Source of the DNA: Antedon bifida
Taxonomy: Eukaryota > Echinodermata > Crinoidea > Comatulida > Antedonidae
DNA: 64,000 nucleotides
Direction: 5' to 3'
Assembly (NCBI GenBank): GCA_963402885.1
Contig: OY727094.1
Location: 11,906,501-11,970,500, forward strand
In this document: positions 1 through 11,689 of the stretch, in pieces
Numbering within the stretch: position 1 is the first letter of the stretch
Layout: each line of letters opens with the position of its first letter
The notes under the pieces: generated by a model
Seen by the model: the letters and a program-made list of their open reading frames with translations, nothing else
The model's database searches: none
What the model was told of the DNA's origin: nothing
Made by a program: the position numbers and the translations under genes

Positions 1-252
1 CAGACCGCGGACCGCCCACAATGTTACAGTTTAATTAACCGCATGGTAACAACGAAACGGTCGCGTGCCTAATATATTGTTTACTGCACATGTGCAACTT
101 CTTTCGCGCGTTCTTTGGTTTCCGGTCCTTCATAGAAACTTTACTGCTACCACAAATCGTTTGCAGACACAACTGGTGATTGCTCATTTTCTATCTAGAA
201 AATAGAAAATATTGTTGCAACTATGTATTCATACATATTTGAACAGTATAAT
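1..252. other. Left edge, no gene recognised
   Basis: Non-coding sequence with no recognised exon. Its last eight bases (245-252, AGTATAAT) form the left target-site duplication of the adjacent hAT-type MITE. Confidence 0.4.
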
Positions 253-449
253 CAGTGGCGTAACGACTATGTGCGCTCACTGGCTAAACCCAGGGGCCCT
301 GAAGCTTGGGGCCCATGAGCAGTGCCCAGAGGAACAGGCATAAAATATGTCGAAAATGCTAAAAACGTCCCAGGCCTCGATCTTTGAAACTTGGAGGGCC
401 ACTTAGGTTTCATAAACAAGTGGCTTCAGGCCTCTGCCTCACGCCACTG
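253..449. mobile_element. hAT-type MITE, 197 bp
   Basis: Seen: the left end begins CAGTGGCGT and the right end is its complement ACGCCACTG. The element is flanked by an exact 8-bp direct repeat, AGTATAAT, at 245-252 and 450-457. Known: an 8-bp duplication with a CAG-initial inverted repeat is the hallmark of hAT transposons. The element is far too short for a transposase and has no ORF, so it is non-autonomous. The interior is rich in GGCCC/GGGCC motifs. Confidence 0.8.
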
Positions 450-457
450 AGTATAAT

Positions 458-1378
458 TTTTATTGAAAACAGTTATTAAATTACATTGTATGTTATTGTG
501 AAGACCCTAGTGTAGGCCTACTTCATCAATATACCAGATAAAAACAATACTATATTGTTATTGGCTTAGAATTGTAGATGCTATAATTGTAATTAGTATA
601 AGTTTCTGCCGCGATTGATCTTCGCTAATGTTTTTATGACATTAAAGTAGCATTTTATGACCTGTAGTAGCCCTACATCTGAGACAATGTTTTCTCAGCC
701 TACATGTAAAATTACAAAATCAGCAAGAATACTAGGCATAGGCCTTCTAGGCTTACTAGTAAACCATATGATTTGCCGACATTGATACTGTTAATCTTAA
801 GTGTAGTAGATACAACATTTAATCATGATCTATATACTCACCGTTGTCTTACTTCTTGTGTGAATAATAATAGGTACTTCGTTTGTTCGTGATTAAGTTT
901 GCCCTGCGTGTACTTTTCAAAACGACCGCTAGGTAACGTATCGCAACTATACATAGCCAGCCAATCCCGGATCAGGGATCGCTGTTTTCATTCAATTAGG
1001 CCCGGTGATTGGATGTGATGTGGATGACATAACCACTAGCCAATCACTAGGCACTACAATTTAAATATAATCACATCGATAATTTAGGAGATTTATGAAG
1101 AAACCACTGCTTAGCCATATATTAAAAACACGATTGTTGTATGTGTGAACACCGGCCACGCTAATAACATACATGGTCAAATGCATAATTTAATATTCTA
1201 TAGATTAACGCAATTTTTAATGACAGAAGATGGCAGGCAAATAATGATAATTCAAATATAAAAATTGCATATTTTATTAATATTACCAACAACTTAAAAT
1301 TACCAGTCGTAAGAAAGTGAACTTTTCGTAGTCCGATTGTGATGAAACTAAAACAGAATTGTTCAGCAATATATTTTT
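458..1378. other. Non-coding flank
   Basis: AT-rich sequence between the MITE and the LTR retrotransposon. I see no exon with convincing splice sites, and no repeat I can delimit. Confidence 0.4.
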
Positions 1379-1383
1379 GTTGT

Positions 1384-1787
1384 TGTAGTGAACATATGGA
1401 GTTGGTTCCGAGCGTTCTCAGGCGTATATATATTCACGCGACGTACACTGACACTGAATAATTTCTCATACAAAAAGTATACTGTATTCAACTAAAACTT
1501 TTATTTCTTGCAACTCGATTAATACATCTTTCTACCAGTCTAGACCTTTCTTCTCTATAATCTATACGTCTATCTACTTTGATCTTATTCTCTCTTCTCC
1601 ACTAATATCTATTACATTCTACTCTTATACTGGACATGCAAATTAGGGGCTTCAGAGGAGGATAACATTTTCCCTCCAAAGTTTCCCTCCAAAATTTTAC
1701 GATTTTGATTGGCTAATAAAATAAAGCAGACCTAGTCTAAAGCATCCTTATCTAAACACAGGGAATCAGAACATAAATATTATGACA
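1384..1787 (-). repeat. 3' LTR of the Gmr1-like element
   Basis: The 404-bp copy downstream in element orientation. It matches 7098-7501 except for a C/T difference at position 1393 versus 7107. It starts TGTAGTGAA and ends TTATGACA on the plus strand. Confidence 0.95.
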
Positions 1788-1799
1788 TTCCCCTTCTTG
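1788..1799 (-). promoter_or_regulatory. Polypurine tract
   Basis: Read on the minus strand this is CAAGAAGGGGAA, lying directly against the 3' LTR. That is the expected place and composition for the primer of plus-strand DNA synthesis. Confidence 0.75.
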
Positions 1800-1889
1800 G
1801 GAAAAAGATTGTGTCAATCTTTCCAAAAATTTAACATTTAAAACCATTTTACTTAAAACTATCTACTAATAACACCTCTATAATATTAT

Positions 1890-4800
1890 TTATGCACGGC
1901 TTAATCCATCTGCATTTCCATTTAATGATCCTTTCTTGTAAATAACTTTAAATTTATATCCTTGTAAAAACAGAGCCCATCTCATAAGTCTAACATTGGC
2001 ACCCTTCATTGAGTCCATCCATCTCAATGCCTGGTGGTCAGTATGAACTTGAAATTCACAACCATACAGATAATACTTAAGTTTATTGATAGCCCAAACA
2101 ATAGAGAGGCACTCTTTTTCTGGCACAGAATATCTCTGCTCATGTACAGATAACTTTCTACTTAAATACACAATGGGATAATCATTACCCTCACCATCTA
2201 TTTGGCTCAGCACTGCCCCTATGCCATAATTTGAGGCATCGGTTTGCAATATAAACATCTTATCAAAATTTGGGGCTTTTAATACATTATCATCAGTAAG
2301 TCGTTTCTTTAAAGTTACAAAGGCATTTTCACATTGTTCATTCCACTTAACGGTATTACTTTTACTCTTTAAAGTTAAATCAATCAATGGCTTAGCAATA
2401 TCGGCATAGTTTTGTACAAATTTTCTGTAATAGCCAGTTAATCCGAGAAATGATCGGACTTGTTTCTTAGACAGAGGTCTGGGGAACTTTTCCACAGCCT
2501 CAACCTTATCAACCATGGGTCTAATTTCTCCATTTCCAATCTTATGCCCCAGAAATTCTACCTGTGCATAGGCAATTTTACATTTCAAAGGCTTTGCTGT
2601 CAATCCAGCACTACTTAATCTTTCTAATACATCATTCAAATGAAAAATATGATCTTTCCAAGTTTGACTATAAATACATATGTCATCTATATATGCCTTA
2701 GCATATCCCTCAGTACCTTGTAATACCTTATCCATTAATCTTTGGAAAGTACTAGAGCTATTTTGCATACCAAATGGAAGTACATTGTAACAATACTGTC
2801 CAAATTGTGTAATAAATGCTGATTTGTCTTTGGTCTTAGGATCCAGAGGCACCTGGTAAAATCCTTTAGTTAGATCTAACGTAGTTATGTATATTGCGGA
2901 TGATACCTCATCCAACATTTCGTCTATGCGAGGCATAACATAAGGGTCAAATTGTGTAGTCTTATTCAGTGATCTAAAATCTGTCACCATTCTAATTTGA
3001 TTCTGGCCTTTCTTCAGGGCAATAATAGGTGCAGCATAGGCACTAACTGTAGGTTCTATTATACCCATAGCCAACATACTATCTAATTCCTCTTTCAATT
3101 TACCCTTTAATGATTGGGGCGTTCTATATGCCCTATGCCTTATAGGCATTTCACCATTAGTCTTAATTTCATGTGTCACTAAGTGAGTTCTACCTGGTAC
3201 ATCCGAGAATACATTCTGTTGGTACTTTAACAATTCTGTTAATTGTTTAGTTTGTGTATCATTTAAATTACTACTAATGTTAACATCTCTCCATGTTTGC
3301 GATTGATGATAAGACAATCCTATGTCTATTTCACTATCTAACTCATTGTCATGGACTGTTTCATTTAAGTCTACTTCTTCTATCGACTGGACATTTGTCA
3401 CTACATAATAACCATCTTTACTTATTTCTACTTTATCATACCACCTCTTTAACATATTAACATGTAGAATTTGTTTTTCTTTTCTTCTACCTCCTATGTA
3501 TATTTCATAATTTACATCATTGACCTTTTTAGTCACAGTGAAGGGGCCTTGCCATTTACTGTCTAACTTACTATTTCCTACTGGAAGGAATATCAACACT
3601 TTGTCCCCTTCTACAAATTCTCTATCAATAGCATTCTTGTTATAATTGTGGGACATAATTTCTTGTTGTTCAAGTTTGTTTACATTAGCATCTTTCATTA
3701 ATTCCTCCATTTTTTCTCTTATGTCTAACATGTATTTGATAACATCAGTAGATGTTTCTTCATCCTCTACCCAATTACTTTTGAGTAAACTCAAGGGTCC
3801 CCTCACCTCTCTACCATAAAGCAATTTAAAAGGTGAATGGCCCGTCGCTTTACTAGGAACTTCTCTGTATGCAAACAGAAAGGGGGGTATGTAGTCATCC
3901 CAATTTTTTCTTTGCTTAACTGTAAGTGTCCTTATCATATTCTTCAATGTACCGTGAAATCTTTCAACAAGCCCATTGCTTTGGGGGTGGTACACTGTAG
4001 TCTTTAATTGATTAATCCCCAACATACTACATATAGATTGCATAATTGAAGACATGAAATTAGTTCCTTGATCATGTACAATCTCTTCGGGTAATCCTAC
4101 TCTAGTAAAGACTTCTATTAGAGCCCTGGCTACTGTTTCAGCTCTAACATTGGGTAACGGGATAGCATCCGGATATCTCGTAGCATAGTCAATTATAGTA
4201 AGCATATATTTGTTATTACGGCTTGTTCTAGATAAGGGTCCAACAATGTCTATCGCTATACGTTTAAATGGTGTACTTATAATCGGTAATGGTATCAAAG
4301 TATGTTTCCTTTTACTTTTACCCTTATCTACCTTTTGGCATTCCTTACAGACTTTACAATAGACTACCACATCTTTAAATATACCTGGCCAATAGAATTG
4401 GTTCAGTACCCTACTTTTAGTTTTCTCAACACCCATGTGACCTGCAAATGGCACATTATGACCTAAGTGTAATACACCCTGTCTACACTGAGTGGGTAAT
4501 ACAATCTGTTCCACTTGGTTATTCTTATCTTTAATACTACTCCAATTTCTCATCAATATACCTTGTCTCATAAAGAAACATACCCTATGCTGACCTATTT
4601 CTTCTATAGGGACTACCCTATCAAACGCTCCTTTGAGTGAGTCATCATTAGTTTGTAATTTGATCAGTTCTTGTTTAGTTAGGTTCAGCTTGTGCTGTTG
4701 TTCATAAGTTTTACGTTTGACTGTTTTATCTTTAGCTTTTATATCCTCATTTTCGTCAAACAAATTATTCATTTCTGTTCCATTCATATCATCTAAACAC

Positions 4801-6509
4801 TTAGTTTTATTTACTTTGTTGTCATTTACTACTGTTTTCAACAATTGTACATTAGTTTCTTTAGGCGGCTCTTCTATCGGCTTAAAGTTACTATCTTTCC
4901 CTAACAATATCATTTCGTCTTGTATTCTAGCATCATTTTCTATTCTGGCTTGCTCTCTAGTTAGGACGAACATTTCTTTAGCCATTGTTTCCCCACAATT
5001 CTGGTCCAAATCATGACCCAATAACATGTCCCTCTGTAATCCTTCGATTACGGCTACAATCACTTTTCCTGTCACTATCTTACTTTCTATAGCTACCTCA
5101 GCTAAGGGAACTGTAATATCGCCTCCTATACCTCTTAACGTAACCCATTTTCCTGGCAAGTAACATTTGTTAGGCACTAGACTTTCCCTAACAGCTGACT
5201 GGGTACATCCCGAGTCTCTGAGCATAGTTATATCCTGTCCTTCTAATTTTCCTGGTAGTGTACACTTCTCCATTTTATTTTCTACACTATCCATAACTAC
5301 TTGGGGTCTATCTGATTTTATTCCTTCACATCTTAAGCCATCTTTCACATTCGGGCCCTTCTTAGCGTCACTAGTCTTTCCTTTTGCTACCATCTTAGGA
5401 CAATCCCCTATTTTATGTCCCTTCTCCTTGCAATTAAAGCATAGGCCATTAATCCATTCATTTGAAGGTTCTCTCTGTTGGAAATTTCTACCATAGTTAT
5501 GGAATTTGCCTCCCCTTCCGCGATACCTATTGTATCCTTGCTGCCTAGCTCCAGGGTTATTCTGAGTCGTACTATTCTTAGGTTTACTATTTTCTTGGCC
5601 CTTATAATACGTAGGCTTATTTTCAGAATTTACGGCATTCCAATAGCCACGGCCACCTCTATTAGCTATATAATCATCGGCTATCATAGCCATATCATAG
5701 CTCTTATTTACTTGTTTATCTCTAAGATAAAGCCTCAGATCTTCAGGCATTTTATCAAGTGCCTGTTCCATTATAATCATTTCAATAATGCCTGCAGCAT
5801 CATCTTCTTTTACATTAGCACATTTCATCCAACATTTTAAATAATGGGAGAGCTCATTCAGCCATTCCCTGATGGACATATCTTTAACTCTGTTTGAATT
5901 TCTGAATTTAAGTCTGTAGGTCTCTGCGGACACATCATACTTTTCTAAGATTGCCTTCTTTAAGGTATCATAATCTACACATTCTTGTACGGTTAAGGAT
6001 GCATAGGCTGTCCTGGCTTTACCAGACAGTTCAGGTGCTAACCTAGCGGCCCACGTATTCTTATCCCAACCTGTGGCTTCTGCCAAGTGTTCAAATGTTC
6101 TAAAATATATATCAATATCATCTGATTCCTTCAAAGTAGGAACCTTTACCTTCATTTCATCTACTATATTCCTAGCATTACTGTAGCTAGACCTATTTTC
6201 TAATTCCATCATTTTCACTCTTTCTTGTGATTCAATTTTTCTTTGCTCTATATCTGCTTCTAATCTTAATTGGTCTTGTTGGTACTGTAATTCTAACTTT
6301 TTGTTTTCGGCCTCGAACTTCATTCGAAAATATTCGAGCATCATATCTTTAGGCATACCTCCGGGTATTTCGGGCAAATCAATATCCCTAGCCATTTTAT
6401 CATACATTTCATTGACTTGGTCAACCTCTTCTTGGTCAACCATATCTTCCCTAGTATCTTTTTCTGACATAGTCTTATCTATATTTTTACCCGATCTTAA
6501 AGTTGTCAT
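1890..6509 (-). CDS. Gag-Pol polyprotein, integrase before reverse transcriptase
   Basis: One open frame of 1539 residues. Residues about 1-340 are Gag-like, with a coiled, charged N-terminus. A CX2CX4HX4C zinc knuckle lies at about 357-372. The aspartic protease motif near residue 432 is DSG, not the commoner DTG. An HHCC integrase zinc finger (about 680-727) and the DDE core follow, with acidic residues near 753, 811 and 848. Only then comes reverse transcriptase (about 1110-1330, active site YIDD near 1274), followed by RNase H (about 1415-1535) starting at a TDAS motif. The start is the first ATG of the open frame, downstream of the 5' LTR and primer site. Integrase upstream of reverse transcriptase is the copia-like order known from Gmr1-like Ty3/gypsy elements. 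There are no stops or frameshifts. Confidence 0.95.
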   Translation of the reverse strand: MTTLRSGKNIDKTMSEKDTREDMVDQEEVDQVNEMYDKMARDIDLPEIPGGMPKDMMLEYFRMKFEAENKKLELQYQQDQLRLEADIEQRKIESQERVKMMELENRSSYSNARNIVDEMKVKVPTLKESDDIDIYFRTFEHLAEATGWDKNTWAARLAPELSGKARTAYASLTVQECVDYDTLKKAILEKYDVSAETYRLKFRNSNRVKDMSIREWLNELSHYLKCWMKCANVKEDDAAGIIEMIIMEQALDKMPEDLRLYLRDKQVNKSYDMAMIADDYIANRGGRGYWNAVNSENKPTYYKGQENSKPKNSTTQNNPGARQQGYNRYRGRGGKFHNYGRNFQQREPSNEWINGLCFNCKEKGHKIGDCPKMVAKGKTSDAKKGPNVKDGLRCEGIKSDRPQVVMDSVENKMEKCTLPGKLEGQDITMLRDSGCTQSAVRESLVPNKCYLPGKWVTLRGIGGDITVPLAEVAIESKIVTGKVIVAVIEGLQRDMLLGHDLDQNCGETMAKEMFVLTREQARIENDARIQDEMILLGKDSNFKPIEEPPKETNVQLLKTVVNDNKVNKTKCLDDMNGTEMNNLFDENEDIKAKDKTVKRKTYEQQHKLNLTKQELIKLQTNDDSLKGAFDRVVPIEEIGQHRVCFFMRQGILMRNWSSIKDKNNQVEQIVLPTQCRQGVLHLGHNVPFAGHMGVEKTKSRVLNQFYWPGIFKDVVVYCKVCKECQKVDKGKSKRKHTLIPLPIISTPFKRIAIDIVGPLSRTSRNNKYMLTIIDYATRYPDAIPLPNVRAETVARALIEVFTRVGLPEEIVHDQGTNFMSSIMQSICSMLGINQLKTTVYHPQSNGLVERFHGTLKNMIRTLTVKQRKNWDDYIPPFLFAYREVPSKATGHSPFKLLYGREVRGPLSLLKSNWVEDEETSTDVIKYMLDIREKMEELMKDANVNKLEQQEIMSHNYNKNAIDREFVEGDKVLIFLPVGNSKLDSKWQGPFTVTKKVNDVNYEIYIGGRRKEKQILHVNMLKRWYDKVEISKDGYYVVTNVQSIEEVDLNETVHDNELDSEIDIGLSYHQSQTWRDVNISSNLNDTQTKQLTELLKYQQNVFSDVPGRTHLVTHEIKTNGEMPIRHRAYRTPQSLKGKLKEELDSMLAMGIIEPTVSAYAAPIIALKKGQNQIRMVTDFRSLNKTTQFDPYVMPRIDEMLDEVSSAIYITTLDLTKGFYQVPLDPKTKDKSAFITQFGQYCYNVLPFGMQNSSSTFQRLMDKVLQGTEGYAKAYIDDICIYSQTWKDHIFHLNDVLERLSSAGLTAKPLKCKIAYAQVEFLGHKIGNGEIRPMVDKVEAVEKFPRPLSKKQVRSFLGLTGYYRKFVQNYADIAKPLIDLTLKSKSNTVKWNEQCENAFVTLKKRLTDDNVLKAPNFDKMFILQTDASNYGIGAVLSQIDGEGNDYPIVYLSRKLSVHEQRYSVPEKECLSIVWAINKLKYYLYGCEFQVHTDHQALRWMDSMKGANVRLMRWALFLQGYKFKVIYKKGSLNGNADGLSRA

Positions 6510-7039
6510 GCTAATAACAATTTTACTAATGAAATTTGTAAACTTATGTATACAAAATATGTTATAAAAGTATTTGTATTACCTTGATTCCATTCAGATA
6601 TGTAAAAATATGAAATCCACATAAATTTTTAAATGCAATACAATATAAGAAATTAATTTACTTCAGAGTCACAAACAACGTTCCTTTCAAAATACAAAAT
6701 CCAACATGCAATATCCAAAAGCAAAGTACAAATCACAAAATCAATCGTTCCAAGTTCGCTCCGTACAAAAATTTACTTTCGAAATAAAAATAGTTTACAA
6801 AGTCAACTTTGCAAATCTTCTCAAAATTTACTGGGCTTCCTTCTGTTACTTCAGTCTTCTTCTTTCAGATCTCGGTGAATATATATCTCCGATGAATATC
6901 CAGCAGTCTTGAGCTCAACAGTACTTCTTCTTCGTTGTAATATCCAAACAACGGTATAAAAACTGTCAGGAATCCAGATCTTCGTAACCATTTAACTTTT
7001 TGGTTACCGATTTAACAGGCCCGTAGAGTAGGCACTGTC

Positions 7040-7040
<1 letters not shown>

Positions 7041-7070
<30 letters not shown>
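7041..7070. repeat. (CTT)n microsatellite in the 5' leader
   Basis: About nine uninterrupted CTT units (GAA on the element's coding strand) between the primer binding site and gag. A purine-rich leader tract of this kind is variable and may differ between copies of the element. Confidence 0.85.
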
Positions 7071-7071
<1 letters not shown>

Positions 7072-7080
7072 AACAAAAAT

Positions 7081-7097
7081 TTTTACCGCTGCCACCA
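7081..7097 (-). promoter_or_regulatory. tRNA primer binding site
   Basis: Directly inside the 5' LTR the minus strand reads TGGTGGCAGCGGTAAAA. It begins with the TGG that pairs with the CCA end of a tRNA. I do not assign the primer tRNA. Confidence 0.7.
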
Positions 7098-7501
7098 TGT
7101 AGTGAATATATGGAGTTGGTTCCGAGCGTTCTCAGGCGTATATATATTCACGCGACGTACACTGACACTGAATAATTTCTCATACAAAAAGTATACTGTA
7201 TTCAACTAAAACTTTTATTTCTTGCAACTCGATTAATACATCTTTCTACCAGTCTAGACCTTTCTTCTCTATAATCTATACGTCTATCTACTTTGATCTT
7301 ATTCTCTCTTCTCCACTAATATCTATTACATTCTACTCTTATACTGGACATGCAAATTAGGGGCTTCAGAGGAGGATAACATTTTCCCTCCAAAGTTTCC
7401 CTCCAAAATTTTACGATTTTGATTGGCTAATAAAATAAAGCAGACCTAGTCTAAAGCATCCTTATCTAAACACAGGGAATCAGAACATAAATATTATGAC
7501 A
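7098..7501 (-). repeat. 5' LTR of the Gmr1-like element
   Basis: The 404-bp upstream LTR in element orientation, with TG...CA ends. The GTTGT target duplication follows at 7502-7506. Confidence 0.95.
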
Positions 7502-7506
7502 GTTGT

Positions 7507-10182
7507 CAATTAATCATCGACGCAGACATGTCAATAGAACATTCAGACTGCGCATACGATTTCTACATGGTTACGTTTTGGTCTTAAAAAATGTAACAGT
7601 TGATTCGCAGCGTTTTACAGAGGGCCGCGGTTAGAGACACGGAGTTCAATGAGCGTGTTTGTTTGATTGGCAGCAGTGCTTTAGTATAGGCAAGCGCGTT
7701 GTAAAATCGTTTGATGTCACCGTCAATGCATATCCTTCTATTCTTTAATCCATGGTTTAATTCAACCTAAACCCCATTGACTGGCAGCCAATTTGACTAT
7801 TTTTTGCTTTAAATTACTTTAAAATGACTTACTCAACAAAGAACTGTTTAAGAATTATTTATTAAGGAAGACAATATATCTTTCAGAGAAAATCAGTTTT
7901 GTGTCCCGATAGTCATCATCGGTCGGTGGGTTACGATAGCTGTGTAAAATAATAACACAGTGTTCTCTTAAAAATTAGAATACTATATCCGTCAGACGTC
8001 TTCTAACTTTATATAAAAAATCTTTGGGGGAGGATTACATTTTCTAAAACACGAAATTGTCTCACACATTATACGATATGGATGTCAATAGACAATTCAA
8101 AGAAAATTTAACAAAAATGAGAAAATATTTCAGACGACTTTATTCATTTCATCTTTATATATCGGAAATGGATTGTCATTTAAATGATTCTTACTCTAAT
8201 TAACATTGATTATAATCACGAATGACAGTTCAAAATATGCAATGCATTGTGATATTCATGCAAGTAATGCAGTAAAAAAAAAGAGAATGTCCCGAATAAA
8301 ACCAGATATTAGAGATCATTACGTGTTAGCAGATATTCAATATGCAGATAATCCATCATGATGGTATACTGGAGGTTGTAATGTGTTTAAATATATAAAA
8401 TCCTTATTTTCCATGATAAAAATTAGAAATAAATTAGAAAAGTATATTCTGCCACTTGCGTTTAAAAAAAAGAGGCAATAAACTAACAAACCGCATCAGG
8501 TTTCGTATTATAATCTTATATTTAATTCATTGAGGTACAGTTAAAATTGTTCGATAAAAATATGACGGGTGAGGGCGCACTTTATTATATGGAATATTGT
8601 ATTTGAACATTTTTAAACATATATCTGTAAATATTTTAGTTTATACTTTGGTTTTCTTTATATGTTATGTATTTTATTATATAATTTATTGTAAACTATA
8701 CTTAAATTATTGTAGAAACTGTTAATGTCGTAGGTTTTATAGCTTTGTTATTGTATTTTTCAACTGGCGGTAACGGCATCTCGTAATGTCAGTCACGCTT
8801 CGTACGCATTTGCTGTATACAATAATACGACATGAGGCGACATGGTTATAAAAAAGTCTAATTTTCTCAAGACGCAACATCAAGAAATGTTATTACCAAT
8901 ATACATAGGACCTACGGATGAAATTTTGTTAGGGTAAGTTCTTATACCACGGTGAGGGTGATTTTTGACCAGACTAATATCAGTTGTATAAAAACACAAG
9001 AAACGTTTTATTACATATATGTAGTCATAAATATATATTTATTTAGTCATAATAAATATAATATAGAAAATAGAATATCGCAAATGAATAATCAACAATT
9101 GTAATTAATCATTCAATATATCTGAAGAAAGAACAATGATTAATTTTTAAATGTCGAGCAGCGTTTTTTGTAAGAAATATTTCTTGTTTAATGTAACTTA
9201 AAATATAAAATCAAAAGAGCAATGGATTAGAATGTTACAAACTGTGTAGATCTACTCTCCTTGAATTGTACAATAGAAATGAGTTCTGTATTTTAGCATT
9301 AAGTAGCTGAATGAACTTAATGATCCACACGGTGAATACAGGCATACTGCAATTATACTGATTTTACATGTGTGACAATCATGATTACAATGTTGTTGTG
9401 ATGACTAACCTATCTAGAAGAACCTTGTGAATTCATTTTGAGAAGAGTTTTAACAAACTATAGACAAGATAGATGGAGGTTAAGATACTTCAGTTCAGTA
9501 GAATAAATAATACACCTATAAGGTTGTATCAATGATTATAGGTCTATGCCCCTGGAAATTAAAAATCAAGAACATTTAACTGATACATTCAATCAACTGC
9601 AGGTGGTGCCACCATTCACCTGATATTAAGCACCAAAATGGCAAAATGTATGTAAGCTAAAAAGGAAGAAGAGCAACATTTTAGGTTCAAGTAGTAATTA
9701 GTGGTTCAGTCTATAATACTACACTATATTATTTAGTAGCAACTTCAATAGCAATGCCTCTATTAAAACAAAAACCATCTCCGACGACCCAAATAGTTTG
9801 ATGTAGCCTGCCATACAGTATTGCCTTAAATTTAGTAATCGCTTTTTTAAATTGCCAGTTTGACTGTCCGATGCACTCAGTCACAGGTTGTCTAATTAAT
9901 AAGTAGTTTATTGCACTTGTTTATCAAAAAAGAGAAACAGAAATATTGCTTATTAAATTAAATAAATTCAAAAATCAATATGAAACAACGTTAAATGATT
10001 CAAAACGACAGAAACACATCCAAACGTGTTATATGGCAATCCGCTGAAACGCATTTGAGAAAGGCTGGTTGGAAGCTGGCCGTTTCAGACTGTATATTCC
10101 GTTTGGTAGTTGACTGTATGACTGCAGTACATACATTATGATCGCGATATAAATAAAATTAATTTTATTTATTTATTTAAAA
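7507..10182. other. Long non-coding stretch
   Basis: AT-rich sequence with short homopolymer runs and many stops in all frames. I see no exon, terminal inverted repeat or tandem array that I could defend. Confidence 0.4.
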
Positions 10183-10492
10183 ATTGGTATCAAATATACA
10201 AATATTTTGTTCACGTAATCCTGGGGATTCTCCACCACAACAACATCCCGGATTACATGAACAATGCTTTGTATTTTGATATAAATTTTTACAGTTTGTG
10301 ATTAATTAAATATATTTTATTCAAATCGCGAAATCAAATTGCATGTGTTCAATACTGGCCATTACTCAAGCTTCCAAGAGACGGTACTGTGTCGAGCGCA
10401 TGTTTTCTCGCTCAACTTCAGCCATTTTTTTAAAATGGTGGGAAATTCCAAGAATTACGTGAACAAAATGTTTGTATATTTTGATATCGAAT
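10183..10492. mobile_element. Foldback/MITE-like element, about 310 bp
   Basis: Arms of roughly 55 bp at 10183-10237 and 10436-10492 are inverted copies with several mismatches. Both contain ACAAA(T/C)ATTTTGTTCACG read outward to inward. A further copy of the right-arm sequence occurs internally at about 10246-10290. It creates a smaller nested inverted repeat with the left arm, as if a 108-bp element had been extended or duplicated. No coding capacity. The target duplication was not resolved. Confidence 0.55.
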
Positions 10493-11340
10493 TTTAAATA
10501 AATTCAAACTGCGAACATAATGTGCATACTGTAAAAAAGAAAGCCAAATGAAGGTAAGTTATTATGATACAAGATGCATTTTTGGATTAAAAAACAGTTA
10601 TAGGACAAGCCAATTGTCTGCAGATAACAACAAGCAAAAGCAAAGCTGTGATATTATTGTGTTAGTTAGTGATTAGGGGGACCTATTTGGCTGTATAATT
10701 GTGCCATTTCTTATAAAGTATCATGCATCATGCTAATAAGTTACAATACAAATCCGAGTGAATATTCCACTTGTTATGTACATGGATGATGCTTTATTGT
10801 CTGATAGAATTACTAAAAAGAAAGTCCAAATGTTTACCAATTCTATTTGCGAATAAGGACCATGGGTTATTCCTTAGGCCAGCTACTTCAAACACATGAT
10901 TCATACGTTAATGTTTATTAAGCAAAGGGAAACTGTCTGAATACTTCCACTATCGTAATAAGGTTAACTGTATAGGCTAAATCTCTTTGCAATTTCTACC
11001 CCAGAAATGTTGGTCAGCTTTTCCAAAGTGACAAGTGTTCCATGGTGACGTCGTACCAAACACCTATCAACCTTGATGGTGCTCACTCATCGTTTACAAA
11101 TATCGGCAATAACTTCTGCAAAGGTGACAAGCAGGAATTGAATGTATGAGTGTATAAACCTGTGTCTGTGTTTGAAGATCTCAATCCTGTGTGTCACTAT
11201 GGTCATGAAAGCCATGTTACAGATTCATTCATTATTTCACCTACTGTAAAGTAGAACCAAAATAAAACCGAAAGCAATTCGGATGCACCAAAGGTGTATT
11301 AACAATCGATGCTCTTAAGTTTCATTATTGAACAAATGGT
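10493..11340. other. Non-coding, possible old LINE sequence
   Basis: No intact frame. Some of this stretch may be eroded LINE sequence upstream of the reverse-transcriptase motif at 11365-11430, but I see no motif here that proves it. Confidence 0.3.
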
Positions 11341-11364
11341 TTGAAGACACTGCTTATGGAGAGC

Positions 11365-11430
11365 CGTGTCATGCTGCTTGATTATAAAAAGATTTTCAAC
11401 CTAATTGATCACAACGTCTTAGTCGACATG
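11365..11430 (+). pseudogene. LINE reverse-transcriptase relic
   Basis: The plus-strand frame reads VMLLDYKKIFNLIDHNVLVD. This matches the conserved LINE motif that contains the first catalytic aspartate, usually of the form LDxSKAFDxxDHxxLL. The surrounding frame is broken on both sides, so only a short fossil can be claimed. Confidence 0.5.
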
Positions 11431-11689
11431 TCTAACAATCCCATGTGAATAATTGTAGTCAGCAAAATATGAAAATATTTTAAAAAATACACAAATCGGA
11501 CTATCGCAAAGGTTCAAAATTTGATGTTAACAAAGATGGCAGCCATTTTTTTTAAATACTAGTAACCGCTTGTCATAGACAGCTGTATTTGGTGTCAAAT
11601 TATTCAAAATATGTTTGTTAAGTATCAGCTGCTGCTTTTACGGATTTTTTCGAGATCTTTTTCAACTTTCGTAAGTCCTTGATTGTGTG

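Larger units (their letters stand above)
1384..7501 (-). mobile_element. Complete Gmr1-like Ty3/gypsy LTR retrotransposon
   Basis: A full-length element of about 6.1 kb in minus orientation. Two 404-bp LTRs (1384-1787 and 7098-7501) differ at one position that I can see. Both begin TG and end CA, and the insertion is flanked by GTTGT at 1379-1383 and 7502-7506. A primer binding site, a polypurine tract and one uninterrupted 1539-codon Gag-Pol frame are all present. The near-identical LTRs and open frame imply a recent, possibly still active insertion. The Pol order is protease, integrase, reverse transcriptase, RNase H, which is the arrangement of Gmr1-like elements and not of ordinary Ty3/gypsy. 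Confidence 0.95.

Noticed and set aside
4717..5840. Plus-strand ORFs of 99-120 codons
   Set aside because: They lie entirely opposite the Gag-Pol frame and have no motif; shadows.
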